From the NCBI RefSeq assembly GCF_018860155.1, contig NZ_JAHKNI010000002.1:186001-250000 (forward strand): a stretch of DNA of 64,000 nt. The letters run 5' to 3'. This stretch comes from Nocardia albiluteola (GTDB taxonomy: Bacteria; Actinomycetota; Actinomycetes; Mycobacteriales; Mycobacteriaceae). The position numbers and the translations under genes are program-made. Positions 52,092 through 61,580 of this stretch are shown one piece after another. The notes under the pieces are model-generated. The model was not told the origin of the DNA, made no database searches, and worked only from the letters and a program-made list of their open reading frames with translations. Positions within the stretch are counted from its first letter, which is position 1, and every line of letters starts with the position of its first letter.

Positions 52092-52810
52092 TTGGGGGTC
52101 CGCAGCACGAAGCCGACGCCGCGGATGGTGTGCAGCATGCGCGGGGTGCCGTCGGCCTCGAGCTTGCGCCGCAGATAGCCGACGAAGACATCGACGACGT
52201 TGGTGTCGGCGGCGAAGTCGTAGCCCCACACCAGCTCCAGTAGTCGTTCTCGGCTCAGTACCACCCCGGCATTACGGGCCAGCGTCGAAAGAAGTTCGAA
52301 TTCCCGCTTGGTGAGCTCGATTTCGCGGCCGTTCAGCAGCGCGCGATAGCCGGCCTCGTCGATCTCCAAGGGGCCCACCGCGATCGCGCCCGGCAGTGCC
52401 GGGGCCGCGGTGTCGGTGCGGCGCAACAGCGCCCGGATCCTGGCGACCAGCTCGGCCAGCACGAACGGCTTCACCAGATAGTCGTCGGCCCCCGATTCCA
52501 ACCCGGCGATCCGGTCGTCGACCGAATTGCGCGCGGACAGCACGCAGATCGGTACCTCGTTGCCCATCGCCCGCAACGCCGTGACGACGCCGGCACCGTC
52601 GAGCACCGGCATATTCATGTCCAGTACGAGCGCATCCGGGGACTGTTCGGTCACGCAGCGCAGCGCGTCGGCCCCGTCGCGGGCGATCACCACCCGGAAC
52701 CCGGACAGCCGCAGCCCGCGCTCGACCGACGCCAGCAGATCCTCGTCGTCGTCGACCAGCAGGACGGTCGGAATAGTGCCACGCTCGCTCGTCACGACTT
52801 CATTCTGCAC
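52088..52810 (-). CDS. prrA: Response regulator PrrA
   Basis: A 240-residue OmpR-type regulator. The receiver domain has the acidic pair in [20 protein letters not shown], the phospho-acceptor Asp in [14 protein letters not shown] and the conserved Lys in [13 protein letters not shown]. The DNA-binding winged helix ends [20 protein letters not shown] with [20 protein letters not shown], almost identical to M. tuberculosis PrrA. It starts with GTG (52810). It is co-transcribed with prrB through a 4-bp overlap. In M. tuberculosis, accD3 lies directly upstream; here 8.8 kb of other genes intervene. Confidence 0.95.
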   Translation of the reverse strand: MQNEVVTSERGTIPTVLLVDDDEDLLASVERGLRLSGFRVVIARDGADALRCVTEQSPDALVLDMNMPVLDGAGVVTALRAMGNEVPICVLSARNSVDDRIAGLESGADDYLVKPFVLAELVARIRALLRRTDTAAPALPGAIAVGPLEIDEAGYRALLNGREIELTKREFELLSTLARNAGVVLSRERLLELVWGYDFAADTNVVDVFVGYLRRKLEADGTPRMLHTIRGVGFVLRTPK

Positions 52811-52864
52811 AGCGAAGCCGTCCAGCCGGAGCGTTGGCGCTCCAGGCGTGCCGATCGGTGGTTA

Positions 52865-52893
52865 TTCCCACCCGTCGTGGTGGCGGGTGGGAA
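52865..52893 (-). terminator. Hairpin between the haemophore-like gene and prrA
   Basis: TTCCCACCCG (52865-52874) and CGGGTGGGAA (52884-52893) form a perfect 10-bp stem, suggesting that the haemophore-like gene is transcribed apart from prrAB. Confidence 0.65.
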
Positions 52894-52908
52894 CGACACA
52901 GCGGCGGT

Positions 52909-53295
52909 TCAGTAGTTGTGGCAGGAGTCCGCGACGGCCTGGATGGTTTGCTGCATGCTGCCGGCCTGCGGGGAGTTCTGGGCCTGCTGCTTGGCCTCGG
53001 GATGCTGGGCGAGGTACTGCTGCACCTCGGCCTTGCGCTGGGCGGGCGGCTGGTCGAACTGCTGCTTCAGCATCGCCTTCTGGCTCGGGTTGGCGTCCAG
53101 CATCTGGGCCAGCTGGGGGTCCTTGGCGTGCAGCGCGCGGTCGACCTGATCGAAACTGCAGGTCGAGTTCAGCAGCGGCGCCATGAGATCGGTGGGGTCG
53201 GCGGCGGCGACACCGGGGAAGAGCAGGGCGGCGGCAACCGCCAGGCCGCCCGCGGCGGCGACGGTACCGGCGAGGCGGGAACGCAGGGTGGTCAT
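52909..53295 (-). CDS. Secreted haemophore-like haem-binding protein
   Basis: A 128-residue secreted protein. The signal peptide ends FPGVAAADP. The mature helical domain has a first Cys in LMAPLLNSTCSFDQVDRALH and a last Cys in AVADSCHNY, with DPQLAQMLDANPSQKAMLKQ between. The pattern matches the mycobacterial haemophore family (Rv0203-like), proteins that carry haem outside the cell. No haem-ligating residue can be fixed by eye; Tyr and His at the C-terminus (CHNY) are candidates. It lies between prrA and the acyl-CoA synthetase gene, each apparently with its own promoter. Confidence 0.85.
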   Translation of the reverse strand: MTTLRSRLAGTVAAAGGLAVAAALLFPGVAAADPTDLMAPLLNSTCSFDQVDRALHAKDPQLAQMLDANPSQKAMLKQQFDQPPAQRKAEVQQYLAQHPEAKQQAQNSPQAGSMQQTIQAVADSCHNY

Positions 53296-53358
53296 GGTCT
53301 CGAATCTATGCGCCGGATCTGGGACCGCTGTGAACCGATCCTGAGAAGATTATGAAGA

Positions 53359-55485
53359 TTATGAGGAGGGGCCGTTGTGGGCCCGGGAGTCGGCGGGCGC
53401 GTGGTCGGGATGCTCACCGACGATGATCTGATCGGCGATCGCGACCAGCACCGCCGGATCCTCGATCGTGGCGGGCATCTCCCAGGCATCCCCGGCCATG
53501 ATCTGCCGCATGGTCTTGCGCAGGATCTTGCCCGAGCGGGTCTTGGGCAGCGCCTGCACGACGACCACGTCGTGCAGGGTGGCAATGGCGCCGATCTGCC
53601 CGCGCACCCGCTCGATCAGCTCGGCCCGCAGTTGCTCGAAGGGGATCGCGACGGTCTCGCCCGCGGAGTCGGCCTTGAGCACCACGTAGGCGATCGGCAG
53701 CTGCCCCTTGAGTTCGTCGGGGACGCCGATGACCGCGCACTCGGCCACCGCGGGATGGCCGGCGACGGCGGCCTCGATACCGCCCGCCGAGAGACGGTGC
53801 CCGGCCATGTTGATCACGTCGTCGCTGCGGCCGAGCACGTACAGGTAGCCGTCCTCGTCGAAGTAGCCGGAGTCGCCGGTCAGGAAGTGGCCCGGGAAGG
53901 CCGAGAGGTATGAGCGGACGAAGCGGTCGTCGTCGCCCCACAGCCCGGTCAGCGTGCCGGGCGGCAGCGGCAGCCCGATGACGATGTTGCCCTCGGTGCC
54001 CGGGGCGACCGCGTCACCCTCGTAGTCCAGCACCCGCAGCCGGTAGCCGGGCACCGGCAGCGAGGCCGAACCGGTCTTGATCGGAAGTTCCTGCAGGCCC
54101 AGCGGATCCGCGCAGATCGGCCACCCGGTCTCGGTCTGCCACCAGTGGTCGACCACCGGGCAGTCCGGGTGGTCGGCCAGCAGCACGTCGCGGGCCCACT
54201 CCAGGGTGGCCGGATCCAGCCGCTCGCCCGCGCAGAACAGCGCGCGCAGGGTCGACAGGTCGTGACGGTGGGCGGTGGCGGCCTCGGGATCGGCGCGCCG
54301 GATGGCGCGCAGCGCTGTGGGTGCGGTGAACATCACATGCACCCGATACTGCTCGACCAGCCGCCAGTAGGCCCCGGCGTCCGGGGTGCCGATCGGCTTG
54401 CCCTCGTACAGCACGGTCGTCGCGCCGATCAGCAGCGGCGCGTAGACGATGTACGAGTGCCCGACCACCCAGCCGATATCGGAGGTCGTGAGCATCACCT
54501 GACCGGGGGCCATGTCGTAGATGTAGCGCATCGACCAGGCCAGCGCGACGGCGTGGCCGCCGTTGTCGCGCACCACGCCCTTGGGCCGTCCGGTGGTACC
54601 GGAGGTGTAGAGGATATAGAGGGGGTCGGTGGCCGCGACCGGCACCGGATCGGCCGGTTCCGCGTCTAGCACCATGTCTTCCCAGTCCAGCCACTGCGCC
54701 GCGACGCTGTCCGCCGATCCGGGCAGATGATCCGTCGCGGCCTGCGGGGCGGCGAAGCGCAGCGCCGGGAATCCGGACCGCTGCTTGACCACCACGTGTC
54801 GCGGCGCGACCGTATCGGCCAGATCGAGCGCGTCCAGCACGATCGGCGGATATTCGATGCGCCGGCCCGGCTCCAGACCGCCCGAGGCCGTGACGATCAG
54901 GACGGGTTCGGCATCGTCGATGCGGGCGGCCAGCTCATGTGCGGCGAATCCGCCGAACACCACCGAGTGGACCGCGCCGATGCGGGCGCAGGCCAGCATC
55001 GCGATGACGGCCTCGGGGATCATCGGCATATAGATGACGACCCGGTCCCCGGTGCGCACCCCCAGCCGCAGCATCGCACCGGCAAACGTCGCGACCTCCG
55101 CCAGTAGTTCCGCGTAGGTGTAGACAAGTGTGGCGCCCGTCATAGCGGAGTCATATATTAGGGCGGGCTGATCGGCGCGACCCCCGGCCGCATCACCCGC
55201 GAAAGCGCGCGAGGGTTCCGAGTCCGTATCGAAGTGATCACGGCTCGAGACATTCGCCGTAGAGGGCCCTTTCGGTGTGATATCGCGCACATGTCGATCA
55301 AGTGCGTTGTAGGAGGTGTTCAAGCGAGCGTCCGGGAACCAGCGGGCCACCGGCCGGGCGGCCCCGTCGAGGACCTGAGTGGGTGGAACATCCCAGCTGA
55401 TGGCCTCTGCGGCCGCGCCCCAGAAGTCCGACGGGTCGACCAGGCTCGTCTGGTAGGTAGGCCGGTACTCCTGCTTCGCGTTCAA
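53359..55485 (-). CDS. prpE: Propionyl/acetyl-CoA synthetase (PrpE-like) with an in-frame insertion
   Basis: A 708-residue acyl-CoA synthetase. The N-terminal ACAS block is FWGAAAEAISWDVPPTQVLD; the AMP-binding P-loop is YILYTSGTTGRPKGVVRDNG; DHWWQTETGWPICADPLGLQ and GRSDDVINMAGHRLSAGGIE follow; the catalytic Lys is in PKTRSGKILRKTMRQI, which is also the usual acetylation site. The order suits PrpE, activating propionate (or acetate) for catabolism. PrpE proteins are usually ~630 residues. Part of the excess is residues ~67-100 (nt 55186-55287), which break the conserved NALDRHV...RADQPALIYDS block and have 12 of 34 codons ending in A/T. It starts with TTG behind AGGGAG. Activity with the insert is uncertain. 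Confidence 0.85.
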   Translation of the reverse strand: MNAKQEYRPTYQTSLVDPSDFWGAAAEAISWDVPPTQVLDGAARPVARWFPDARLNTSYNALDRHVRDITPKGPSTANVSSRDHFDTDSEPSRAFAGDAAGGRADQPALIYDSAMTGATLVYTYAELLAEVATFAGAMLRLGVRTGDRVVIYMPMIPEAVIAMLACARIGAVHSVVFGGFAAHELAARIDDAEPVLIVTASGGLEPGRRIEYPPIVLDALDLADTVAPRHVVVKQRSGFPALRFAAPQAATDHLPGSADSVAAQWLDWEDMVLDAEPADPVPVAATDPLYILYTSGTTGRPKGVVRDNGGHAVALAWSMRYIYDMAPGQVMLTTSDIGWVVGHSYIVYAPLLIGATTVLYEGKPIGTPDAGAYWRLVEQYRVHVMFTAPTALRAIRRADPEAATAHRHDLSTLRALFCAGERLDPATLEWARDVLLADHPDCPVVDHWWQTETGWPICADPLGLQELPIKTGSASLPVPGYRLRVLDYEGDAVAPGTEGNIVIGLPLPPGTLTGLWGDDDRFVRSYLSAFPGHFLTGDSGYFDEDGYLYVLGRSDDVINMAGHRLSAGGIEAAVAGHPAVAECAVIGVPDELKGQLPIAYVVLKADSAGETVAIPFEQLRAELIERVRGQIGAIATLHDVVVVQALPKTRSGKILRKTMRQIMAGDAWEMPATIEDPAVLVAIADQIIVGEHPDHAPADSRAHNGPSS
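55186..55287 (-). other. Compositionally odd in-frame insertion in prpE
   Basis: About 34 codons lie between two normally adjacent conserved segments (NALDRHV and RADQPALIYD). Third-position GC is clearly lower than in flanking DNA. I found no second copy in this window. It may be a small mobile or palindromic element domesticated as a peptide insert. Confidence 0.5.
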
Positions 55486-55764
55486 CCGTGTGACTCCCTG
55501 CTGCGCCTCGATGCCCGCCTCGATAGATCAGCCTGATTGTGGCAGACTTCACGCGACGTCCGGGCGGCCGCCGCGACCTTTGATTTTGTCTGGAACAGGC
55601 AGGTCAGTGGGCGGAGGTTGCCAAGAGGTCACACAAGAAGTTATTGATCCGTTAGAATCGCATGTCACATGTTTCGGCCGTCAAGGTCGCAATTTCACGG
55701 CCTACCGCAGTTCTCGGCCCGCTGTGCCAGACGAGCTCAGCCATGCGATCGTGGAGGCTCGCTG
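55486..55764 (+). promoter_or_regulatory. Divergent promoter region of prpE and the conservon
   Basis: This gap separates prpE (minus) from the conservon (plus). A -10-like TAGAAT lies at 55653-55658 (plus strand), giving a leader of ~140 nt. No good -35 is visible. Confidence 0.4.
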
Positions 55765-55797
55765 ATGGCGCATGGCTGGGGCCAGTTTGGAAAGTGA
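55765..55797 (+). CDS. Possible 10-residue upstream ORF before the conservon kinase
   Basis: ATG at 55765 with GGAGG 8 nt upstream opens a 10-codon frame (MAHGWGQFGK) whose TGA at 55795-55797 abuts the kinase start region. It could couple or attenuate kinase translation. The evidence is the ribosome site and the spacing only. Confidence 0.3.
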   Translation: MAHGWGQFGK

Positions 55798-55803
55798 GTG
55801 GAG

Positions 55804-58800
55804 ATGCGTGACGCCGCTAGGTCCGGCAACAAGCGTTGGGCGCTTAGCAACTGGGACCTGCGCTGGAAGGTTACGGCAGTCCTTGCCGTCCCCCTCCTCG
55901 TCTCCGTGGTGCTCGGGGCGTCCAGGATCGCGGCGCAGTTCAGTGATTCGAGCCAGCTCGATGCCGCGGCCACCGAGGTCCAGGCGATTCCGGCCGTCAC
56001 CGGCCTGAGTGCCGCATCGGCGGTGGTGTCCAGCGAGCAGATGGTCGAGTTGAGTCCGACCCAGTCGATGGTGCAGGACGCCGACCTCACCCAGCTGGAC
56101 AACGCGCTGACCGCCGCCCAGAAGGCGGCCTCGAAGCTGGACGGGGTGCCTGGCGGCCGGGCGGCCATCGACGGCATGATCAATGGGGCCAAGGCCGTGC
56201 GAGCGGGCGGCAACACCCCCTCGGCCACCGTGCAGGCCTCCATCGACCAGGAGGAGGCGATCCGGCAGGCCAGCGTCAAGACCACCGAGGCGATCACCTC
56301 GACGGTCGCCGACCAGGGCGTCGAGGCGGCCAAGCTGCGGTTGGTCGACTCGCTGAATACCCGCGCGGTGATGGTCTCCGAGGCCGCGGGCATGGCCCAG
56401 GCGCTGCGCGGGGACACCAAGGGCGGAGTGCAGGCATTCCTGGTCGCGGCCAGCACCGAGCGGCAGATGCTGGGCATTCTGGCGCACCGCTTCCCGGACG
56501 GCGATCCGATCATCGCCCAGCTGTCCCAGTGGGTGAACAACCGGATCCAGCTCGCCAGCGGTCCGCAGGTGGCTGCGGGGCAGATCCCGATCCAGGACCT
56601 GCGGCAGTCGGTGCTGGACAGCCTGAACAACTATCAGAATGTCGTGAACAAGGCGAGTAACGACATCATCAGCCGGGTCAACACCCTCGCCGACAACGCC
56701 CGCACCGGCGCGATCCGCTACGCCGCGATCGTCATCGTCACCATCATGGCGGCGCTGTTGCTCGCGGTCGTCATCGCGCGGTCGTTGATCGTGCCGCTGC
56801 GCAAGCTGCGCCTGGCCGCCCTGCGCGTCGCCGAGCACGACCTCGGTCACGAGGTGGCGCGCCTGCGCGATGGCGCCAGCCCCGAGGACGTGCCGCTCGA
56901 GCCGATGCCGGTGCACAGCGAGGAGGAGGTCGGCCAGCTCGCCCGCGCCGTCGACGACATCCACGGCCAGGCGCTGCGCCTGGCCGCCGACCAGGCCTCG
57001 ATGCGTTCCCAGGTCAACGACATGTTCGAGACCCTGGCACGCCGCTCGAAGTCCCTCGTCGACCATCAGCTCTCGCTCATCGAGGCGATGGAGTACGACG
57101 AGAAGGACCCGCGCCTGCTGGAAAACCTCTTCCGGCTCGACCACCTTGCCGCTCGTATGCGCCGCAACGGCGACAACCTGCTGATTCTGGCCGGTACCCG
57201 GCAGCGGCGCGGCAAGTCCGCGCCGGTCGAGATCGCCGACGTGCTGCGCGCGGCCATCTCCGAGGTGGAGGACTACGAACGGGTGAAGCTGGGCGCCACC
57301 CCGCGCGGCGCCATCACCGAACCGGCGGCCTCGGACCTCGCGCACCTGTTCGCCGAGCTCCTGGACAACGCGCTGCGAGCCTCGCCGCCCGAGACCGACG
57401 TCAAGTTCACCTTTGCCCAGGCCCACGATCAGGGCCTGTTGGTCGAGGTCGCGGACCGCGGTATCGGTATGCCCCCGACCGAGATGGCCGATATCAACCG
57501 GCGCCTCGAGACCTCCGCCGAGGTCGGCCCCGACACCGCGCGCCACATGGGCCTGTTCGTGGTCGGCCGACTGGCCGAGCGGCACGGCCTCACCGTGCGG
57601 CTGCGGCCCACCTTCGACACGGCCCGGGATCCCGGCGTGACGGTGGTGGTGCACCTGCCCAAGCCGATCATCGTGGCGCCGGTCGGCGGCACCGTGTCGG
57701 TGCCGGCGCAGTCCAGCACGTCGCAGCCGATTCCGGTGCAGCAGCCCAGCCTCGCCACGGCGATGCAGACGCGCGCGGTGACCCGCACCGCCGGCGGCAA
57801 CATGATGGTGACCGTCGATCCCGGTCTGAGCGGGCCGATCTCAGCAGATGCGGACGAACGTGCCGCGCTTGTCGACGCCCCCGTGGACGATGTCGCGGGC
57901 AACGGCGTCATCGGGCTGAGCCGTGGTGGTGCGGGTATAAGGGATACGGTCCCGCCGCAGCGCCAGTCCGGTCCGGGCGGCCTGCCGCAGCGCCAGCCGG
58001 GCACCGCGGTCCCCGGCGGCCTGCCCCAGCGTCAGCCGGGCACGAACGGGCCCACCGTGCGCCACGGCCTCGCGGAGAGCGGCTCGGGCGGGCTGCCACA
58101 GCGTGAACCCGGTGCGAACGGCCCACAGGCGCCGGCCTCCCAGCCGGGCGCGAATCTGCCGCAGCGTTCCTCCGGTGGCCTCGTGCAGCCGCAGGCGAAC
58201 CTCGCGGCCAGCATGCTCAAGCGTCAGCCGGGCGCGGCCGGTCAGCCGCCGCGGCCGGGCAACACCGGCGGTCTGCCGCAGCGTTCGCGGAGCGAGGGGC
58301 TGCCCTCGCGTGAACCGGGTGCGGGCGGCCCGCCGCCACGCGAGCCCGGTGCCGGTGGGCTGCCCCGGCGTGGCCTGGGCGCCGCGGGTCTGCCGCGGCG
58401 TGGTGGTCCCGCGGGCCCCGGCGGTCAGCCGGAGCGTCCGGCCGCCGCGCGGCCGCCGCAGGACGCGGTGCCGCCGCAGCGGGAGTCCGGTGCGAACGGG
58501 CTGCCGCAGCGTGGGTCCGGTGGTCTGCCGCAGCGTGATTCGGCGGCCAACGGTCTGCCGCAGCGCGGTGACACCCCGGGCAACGGCCTGCCGCAGCGTG
58601 AGGGTGGATTGCCGCAGCGCGGTGACACCGCGGGCAACGGCCTGCCCCAGCGTGATGCCGGGAACGGCCTGCCGAAGCGCGATGCGCTCAGTGGTGGTCT
58701 GCCGCAGCGTGACTCCGGCGGTCTGCCGCCCCGGGATTCCGATGACGGTCTGTCGCAGCGGGATCCGTTGAGTGGTGGCCTGCCGCAGCGTGACTCGGGA

Positions 58801-59907
58801 GGCAACGGGCTGCCGCGACGTCAGCCCGGCATGAACGGTCTACCGCAGCGCGGGGCCGGTGGTCTGCCGCAGCGTGATTCGGCCGCCGACGGCCTGCCGC
58901 AGCGTGGTGACACCGCGGGTAACGGTCTGCCGCAGCGTGATTCGGGTAACGGTCTGCCGCAGCGCGACGCGTTGAGTGGCGGCCTGCCCCAGCGTGACTC
59001 GGGCTTGCCGCAGCGCGACAGCGCCGGTAACGGTCTGCCGCAGCGTGATTCGGGCAGCGGTCTGCCGCAGCGCGGTGACACCGCGGGTAACGGTCTGCCG
59101 CAGCGTGATTCGGGTAACGGACTGCCGCAGCGCGACGCGCTGAGCGGTGGCCTGCCCCAGCGTGATGCCGGCAATGGCCTGCCCCAGCGCGACGCTGGGA
59201 ACGGACTGCCGAAGCGTGACGCGCTGGGTGGTGGCCTGCCGAGGCGTGATGCGCTGGGTGGTGGCCTGCCGCAGCGGAACACGGGTTCGTCCCGGCTGAC
59301 GCAGTCGGACGCCGCCGAAACCGGTCTGCCGCAGCGCGACTCGGGGATCGGGCTGCCGCAGCGGCAGCCGGGCGCCGAATTGCCGCCGCGACCGCTGCCG
59401 ACCCCCGGTCTGAGCCGTCCTCCCGTGGACACCCCCGACAGTGCCGACGAGTCGGGCGAGGGCCGCGAGCGCGGTCGCCACAGCTTCCGCTCGAACCCGC
59501 AGAAGACAGCCGCGTTCTTCCAGACTCGGCTGCAGCCGGCGGACGACACACCGTCGTCGATGGCGGACAGCCCGATCTTCGCTGAGATGATGTCGGCCTG
59601 GTTGTCGGATCCGAACGCGGACCGGTCCTCGATGGCCGCCTCCTTCGAATCGCCGGGTGACGAGGGCTGGGAGGCCGCCCGCCGGGCGGTCGAGTCGCAG
59701 GCGGAGAAACGCACCGCGTCCGGCTTGCCGCAGCGCAATCCGGGCAACCGGCTGGTTCCCGGCGGTGTCAACGGCAAGGGTGATCGGGCATCGAGCAACC
59801 GTGACCCCGAGTCGATCAGGTCAAGTCTGAGTCGTCACCAGCAGGGCGTCCGGGATGGCCGCGCAATGAAGGCAATGAACCTAACCGGAGATAAAGGAGA
59901 CCGATGA
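55804..59907 (+). CDS. Conservon sensor histidine kinase (CvnA-type) with giant GLPQR repeat tail
   Basis: A 1,367-residue membrane kinase, like Streptomyces CvnA and M. tuberculosis Rv3365c. TM1 is at ~23-42, an extracytoplasmic helical sensor at ~43-300, TM2 at ~304-326 ([20 protein letters not shown]), then HAMP (~[17 protein letters not shown]). The H-box-like [20 protein letters not shown] is at ~445, and the HATPase domain ([37 protein letters not shown]) at ~515-620. Residues ~717-1200 hold about 28 GLPQR units; one more sits in the conserved C-terminus ([17 protein letters not shown]). Kin normally have only one or two such LPxR motifs. It starts at ATG 55804 (GTG 55798 possible) and overlaps the next gene as ATGA. 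Confidence 0.92.
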   Translation: MRDAARSGNKRWALSNWDLRWKVTAVLAVPLLVSVVLGASRIAAQFSDSSQLDAAATEVQAIPAVTGLSAASAVVSSEQMVELSPTQSMVQDADLTQLDNALTAAQKAASKLDGVPGGRAAIDGMINGAKAVRAGGNTPSATVQASIDQEEAIRQASVKTTEAITSTVADQGVEAAKLRLVDSLNTRAVMVSEAAGMAQALRGDTKGGVQAFLVAASTERQMLGILAHRFPDGDPIIAQLSQWVNNRIQLASGPQVAAGQIPIQDLRQSVLDSLNNYQNVVNKASNDIISRVNTLADNARTGAIRYAAIVIVTIMAALLLAVVIARSLIVPLRKLRLAALRVAEHDLGHEVARLRDGASPEDVPLEPMPVHSEEEVGQLARAVDDIHGQALRLAADQASMRSQVNDMFETLARRSKSLVDHQLSLIEAMEYDEKDPRLLENLFRLDHLAARMRRNGDNLLILAGTRQRRGKSAPVEIADVLRAAISEVEDYERVKLGATPRGAITEPAASDLAHLFAELLDNALRASPPETDVKFTFAQAHDQGLLVEVADRGIGMPPTEMADINRRLETSAEVGPDTARHMGLFVVGRLAERHGLTVRLRPTFDTARDPGVTVVVHLPKPIIVAPVGGTVSVPAQSSTSQPIPVQQPSLATAMQTRAVTRTAGGNMMVTVDPGLSGPISADADERAALVDAPVDDVAGNGVIGLSRGGAGIRDTVPPQRQSGPGGLPQRQPGTAVPGGLPQRQPGTNGPTVRHGLAESGSGGLPQREPGANGPQAPASQPGANLPQRSSGGLVQPQANLAASMLKRQPGAAGQPPRPGNTGGLPQRSRSEGLPSREPGAGGPPPREPGAGGLPRRGLGAAGLPRRGGPAGPGGQPERPAAARPPQDAVPPQRESGANGLPQRGSGGLPQRDSAANGLPQRGDTPGNGLPQREGGLPQRGDTAGNGLPQRDAGNGLPKRDALSGGLPQRDSGGLPPRDSDDGLSQRDPLSGGLPQRDSGGNGLPRRQPGMNGLPQRGAGGLPQRDSAADGLPQRGDTAGNGLPQRDSGNGLPQRDALSGGLPQRDSGLPQRDSAGNGLPQRDSGSGLPQRGDTAGNGLPQRDSGNGLPQRDALSGGLPQRDAGNGLPQRDAGNGLPKRDALGGGLPRRDALGGGLPQRNTGSSRLTQSDAAETGLPQRDSGIGLPQRQPGAELPPRPLPTPGLSRPPVDTPDSADESGEGRERGRHSFRSNPQKTAAFFQTRLQPADDTPSSMADSPIFAEMMSAWLSDPNADRSSMAASFESPGDEGWEAARRAVESQAEKRTASGLPQRNPGNRLVPGGVNGKGDRASSNRDPESIRSSLSRHQQGVRDGRAMKAMNLTGDKGDR
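57955..59420 (+). repeat. GLPQR tandem-repeat array within the kinase gene
   Basis: Roughly 480 residues made of units such as [19 protein letters not shown] and [12 protein letters not shown] count 28 exact GLPQR copies here and about 10 variants (GLPKR, GLPRR, GLPPR, GLSQR). Codons for LPQR are nearly identical between units, pointing to recent expansion by recombination. Confidence 0.9.
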
Positions 59908-60317
59908 ACCCCGATCTAGGTGGCACAAACCGTCAGCTGGACTGGCTGGTTTCGAACTTCGCCAATGAGGTGCCTGGCGTTGCTCATGCCGTGCTGGTGT
60001 CGGCGGACGGTCTATTGATGGCCGCGAGCGCTCAGTTGCCCGTGGACCGTGCCGAGCAGTTGTCCGCGGTGACGGCGGGACTGGCCAGCCTCTCGGTTGG
60101 TGTGTCGAACCTGTTCGAAGGCGGTACCGTTCTGCAGTCGGTAGTCGAGATGGAACACGGCTACCTACTGCTGATGGCCGTCGGTGACGGGTCCTACCTG
60201 GCCGTGCTGACGAACACGTCCTGCGATATCGGCCAGGTGGGATACGAGATGGCGTTGTTGGTCGAGCGAGTAGGCCAGACAGTCCAGGCCACACCTCGCG
60301 TCACGATGGGTTCCTGA
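59904..60317 (+). CDS. Roadblock/LC7-domain protein (CvnB-type)
   Basis: A 137-residue roadblock/LC7 protein. [20 protein letters not shown] begins the fold, followed by [20 protein letters not shown] and the strand-helix unit [20 protein letters not shown]. Roadblock proteins regulate small GTPases, in conservons the CvnD GTPase. It overlaps the kinase gene by 4 bp (ATGA), so translation is coupled. It is the second gene of a four-gene conservon (55804-61282). Confidence 0.95.
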   Translation: MNPDLGGTNRQLDWLVSNFANEVPGVAHAVLVSADGLLMAASAQLPVDRAEQLSAVTAGLASLSVGVSNLFEGGTVLQSVVEMEHGYLLLMAVGDGSYLAVLTNTSCDIGQVGYEMALLVERVGQTVQATPRVTMGS

Positions 60318-60324
60318 TGGTGGG

Positions 60325-60699
60325 ATGGACATAGACAACCAGCGCATGGGAAGTGCCGAGCCCAGCCTTGTACGCCCTTACTCTCTCACCGCCGGTCGCA
60401 CGCGGCCGAAGGTGGAGTTGGCGTTGGAGGCTCTCGTCGCATCGCATCCGGTCGCCCTCGAGCGGCAGTTCGAACTCACCAATATCGAGACGTCAATCGT
60501 CGAGTTGTGCAGAGAGTCGCCTTCTGTTGCTGAATTGGCCGCCAGGCTGGGTATTCCGATCGGGGTGGCCCGAGTACTCGTCGCTGACCTCATCGAGGCC
60601 GGACACGTACGGGTTTCGGCGACATTGAAAGACGATTCGAGCGACGATGAACGTCGCGAGCTGATCGAAAGGGTTCTTAGTGGACTCCGGCGTATATGA
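60325..60699 (+). CDS. DUF742 protein (CvnC-type)
   Basis: A 124-residue protein with the DUF742 winged-helix fold: SLVRPYSLTAGRTRPKVELA (family start), then IETSIVELCRESPSVAELAA with LGIPIGVARVLVADLIEAGH. In conservons this protein accompanies the roadblock and GTPase proteins; it may link the GTPase to DNA or to the kinase. The start at 60325 is 8 bp after the roadblock stop, and its end overlaps the GTPase gene by 20 bp. Confidence 0.93.
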   Translation: MDIDNQRMGSAEPSLVRPYSLTAGRTRPKVELALEALVASHPVALERQFELTNIETSIVELCRESPSVAELAARLGIPIGVARVLVADLIEAGHVRVSATLKDDSSDDERRELIERVLSGLRRI

Positions 60700-61282
60700 T
60701 TCGACGGCCCAGGTCGATACCCGCACCAGTAAGCCCACCTCGGCGAAGATCGTGGTCGCGGGTGGCTTCGGTGTCGGGAAAACGACCTTGGTCGGTGCAG
60801 TTTCGGAGATCGTTCCGCTGCGCACCGAGGCCTTGGTGACCAATGCCAGTGTCGGGGTCGACAGCCTGGCCGCCGTGCCGACGAAGGCCACCACCACGGT
60901 GGCCATGGATTTCGGCAGGATCAGCCTCGCCGATGATCTGGTGCTCTACCTGTTCGGTACCCCTGGGCAGTACCGCTTCTGGTTCATGTGGGACGACCTG
61001 ATCCGCGGCGCCATCGGCGCGGTGGTGCTGGTCGACACCCGCCGGCTGGAGGACAGCTTCGCCGCCGTCGATTACTTCGAGGCACGGAGCCTACCCTTCC
61101 TGGTGGCCATCAACGAGTTCGACGATGCACCCCGGTATCCGACCGAGGACATCCGGCAGGCGCTGGCGGTCCCTGCGGATGTGCCGATCATGTCGATCGA
61201 CGCGCGCCGGCGCGAGCCGGTGAAGCAGGCGTTGGTCTCGGTCACCGAGTACGCGCTGCGCAAGGTCGTTCAGGGTTACTGA
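60680..61282 (+). CDS. Conservon small GTPase (CvnD-type)
   Basis: A 200-residue Ras-like ATP/GTP-binding protein. G1 is VVAGGFGVGKTTLVGAVSEI (~25-44), G3 is LFGTPGQYRFWFMWDD (~90-105), and the G4-like base-recognition segment is LVAINEFDDAPRYP (~135). KATTTVAMDFGRI supplies the G2 Thr region. Conservon GTPases cycle under roadblock control and may sit at the membrane with the kinase. It starts with GTG 60680 inside the DUF742 gene. Last gene of the cluster; no clear terminator is seen in the next 298 bp. Confidence 0.95.
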   Translation: MDSGVYDSTAQVDTRTSKPTSAKIVVAGGFGVGKTTLVGAVSEIVPLRTEALVTNASVGVDSLAAVPTKATTTVAMDFGRISLADDLVLYLFGTPGQYRFWFMWDDLIRGAIGAVVLVDTRRLEDSFAAVDYFEARSLPFLVAINEFDDAPRYPTEDIRQALAVPADVPIMSIDARRREPVKQALVSVTEYALRKVVQGY

Positions 61283-61580
61283 GTTCACCTGCCCCGCCGG
61301 ATCGCCATCCCCGTGGGTCCCGGCGGGTTGCCGAATGCATTACTCCGCGGCGTGTTCCGGCGCTACGGCGTAGTACGCATCACAGCGACCCGCACGGCAG
61401 GGTGTCTCCGCGGGGATACGCGCTCGCTCCACCAGGCTGGAACCGGCTCGTATCTCCGACAGGGGCCGATTGCTCTTTCGGTGTGCGGTAGTTCCGGGGT
61501 GCGGGTGCGGCGAAGGCACATCGGACCGACCGGGTTGCGCGCTGGAATGCGAAGGGCCCGGCGGCGGTTACGCTCGGGCG
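61283..61580 (+). other. Intergenic region between the conservon and accD3
   Basis: About 298 bp. It contains only the leaderless -10 box for accD3 at its end (61569-61574) and no ORF or repeat that I can support. Confidence 0.4.
61569..61574 (+). promoter_or_regulatory. Leaderless -10 box for accD3
   Basis: TACGCT lies 6 nt before the ATG at 61581. Confidence 0.45.

Noticed and set aside
55186..55287. Intein in prpE
   Set aside because: Far too short (~34 residues) and without Cys/Ser...His-Asn splicing motifs.
55702..57654. Minus-strand frame of 650 codons opposite the conservon kinase
   Set aside because: Antisense shadow of a gene with transmembrane, HAMP and ATPase features; composition is non-protein-like (His/Gln/Arg-rich).
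57955..59420. Could the repeat array be a CRISPR?
   Set aside because: Units are 24-33 bp, in frame, vary in length without unique spacers and encode a continuous protein segment; no cas genes are present.
59881..61580. A mobile element carrying the conservon
   Set aside because: No transposase, integrase, inverted repeats or tRNA at the borders; composition matches the neighbours.
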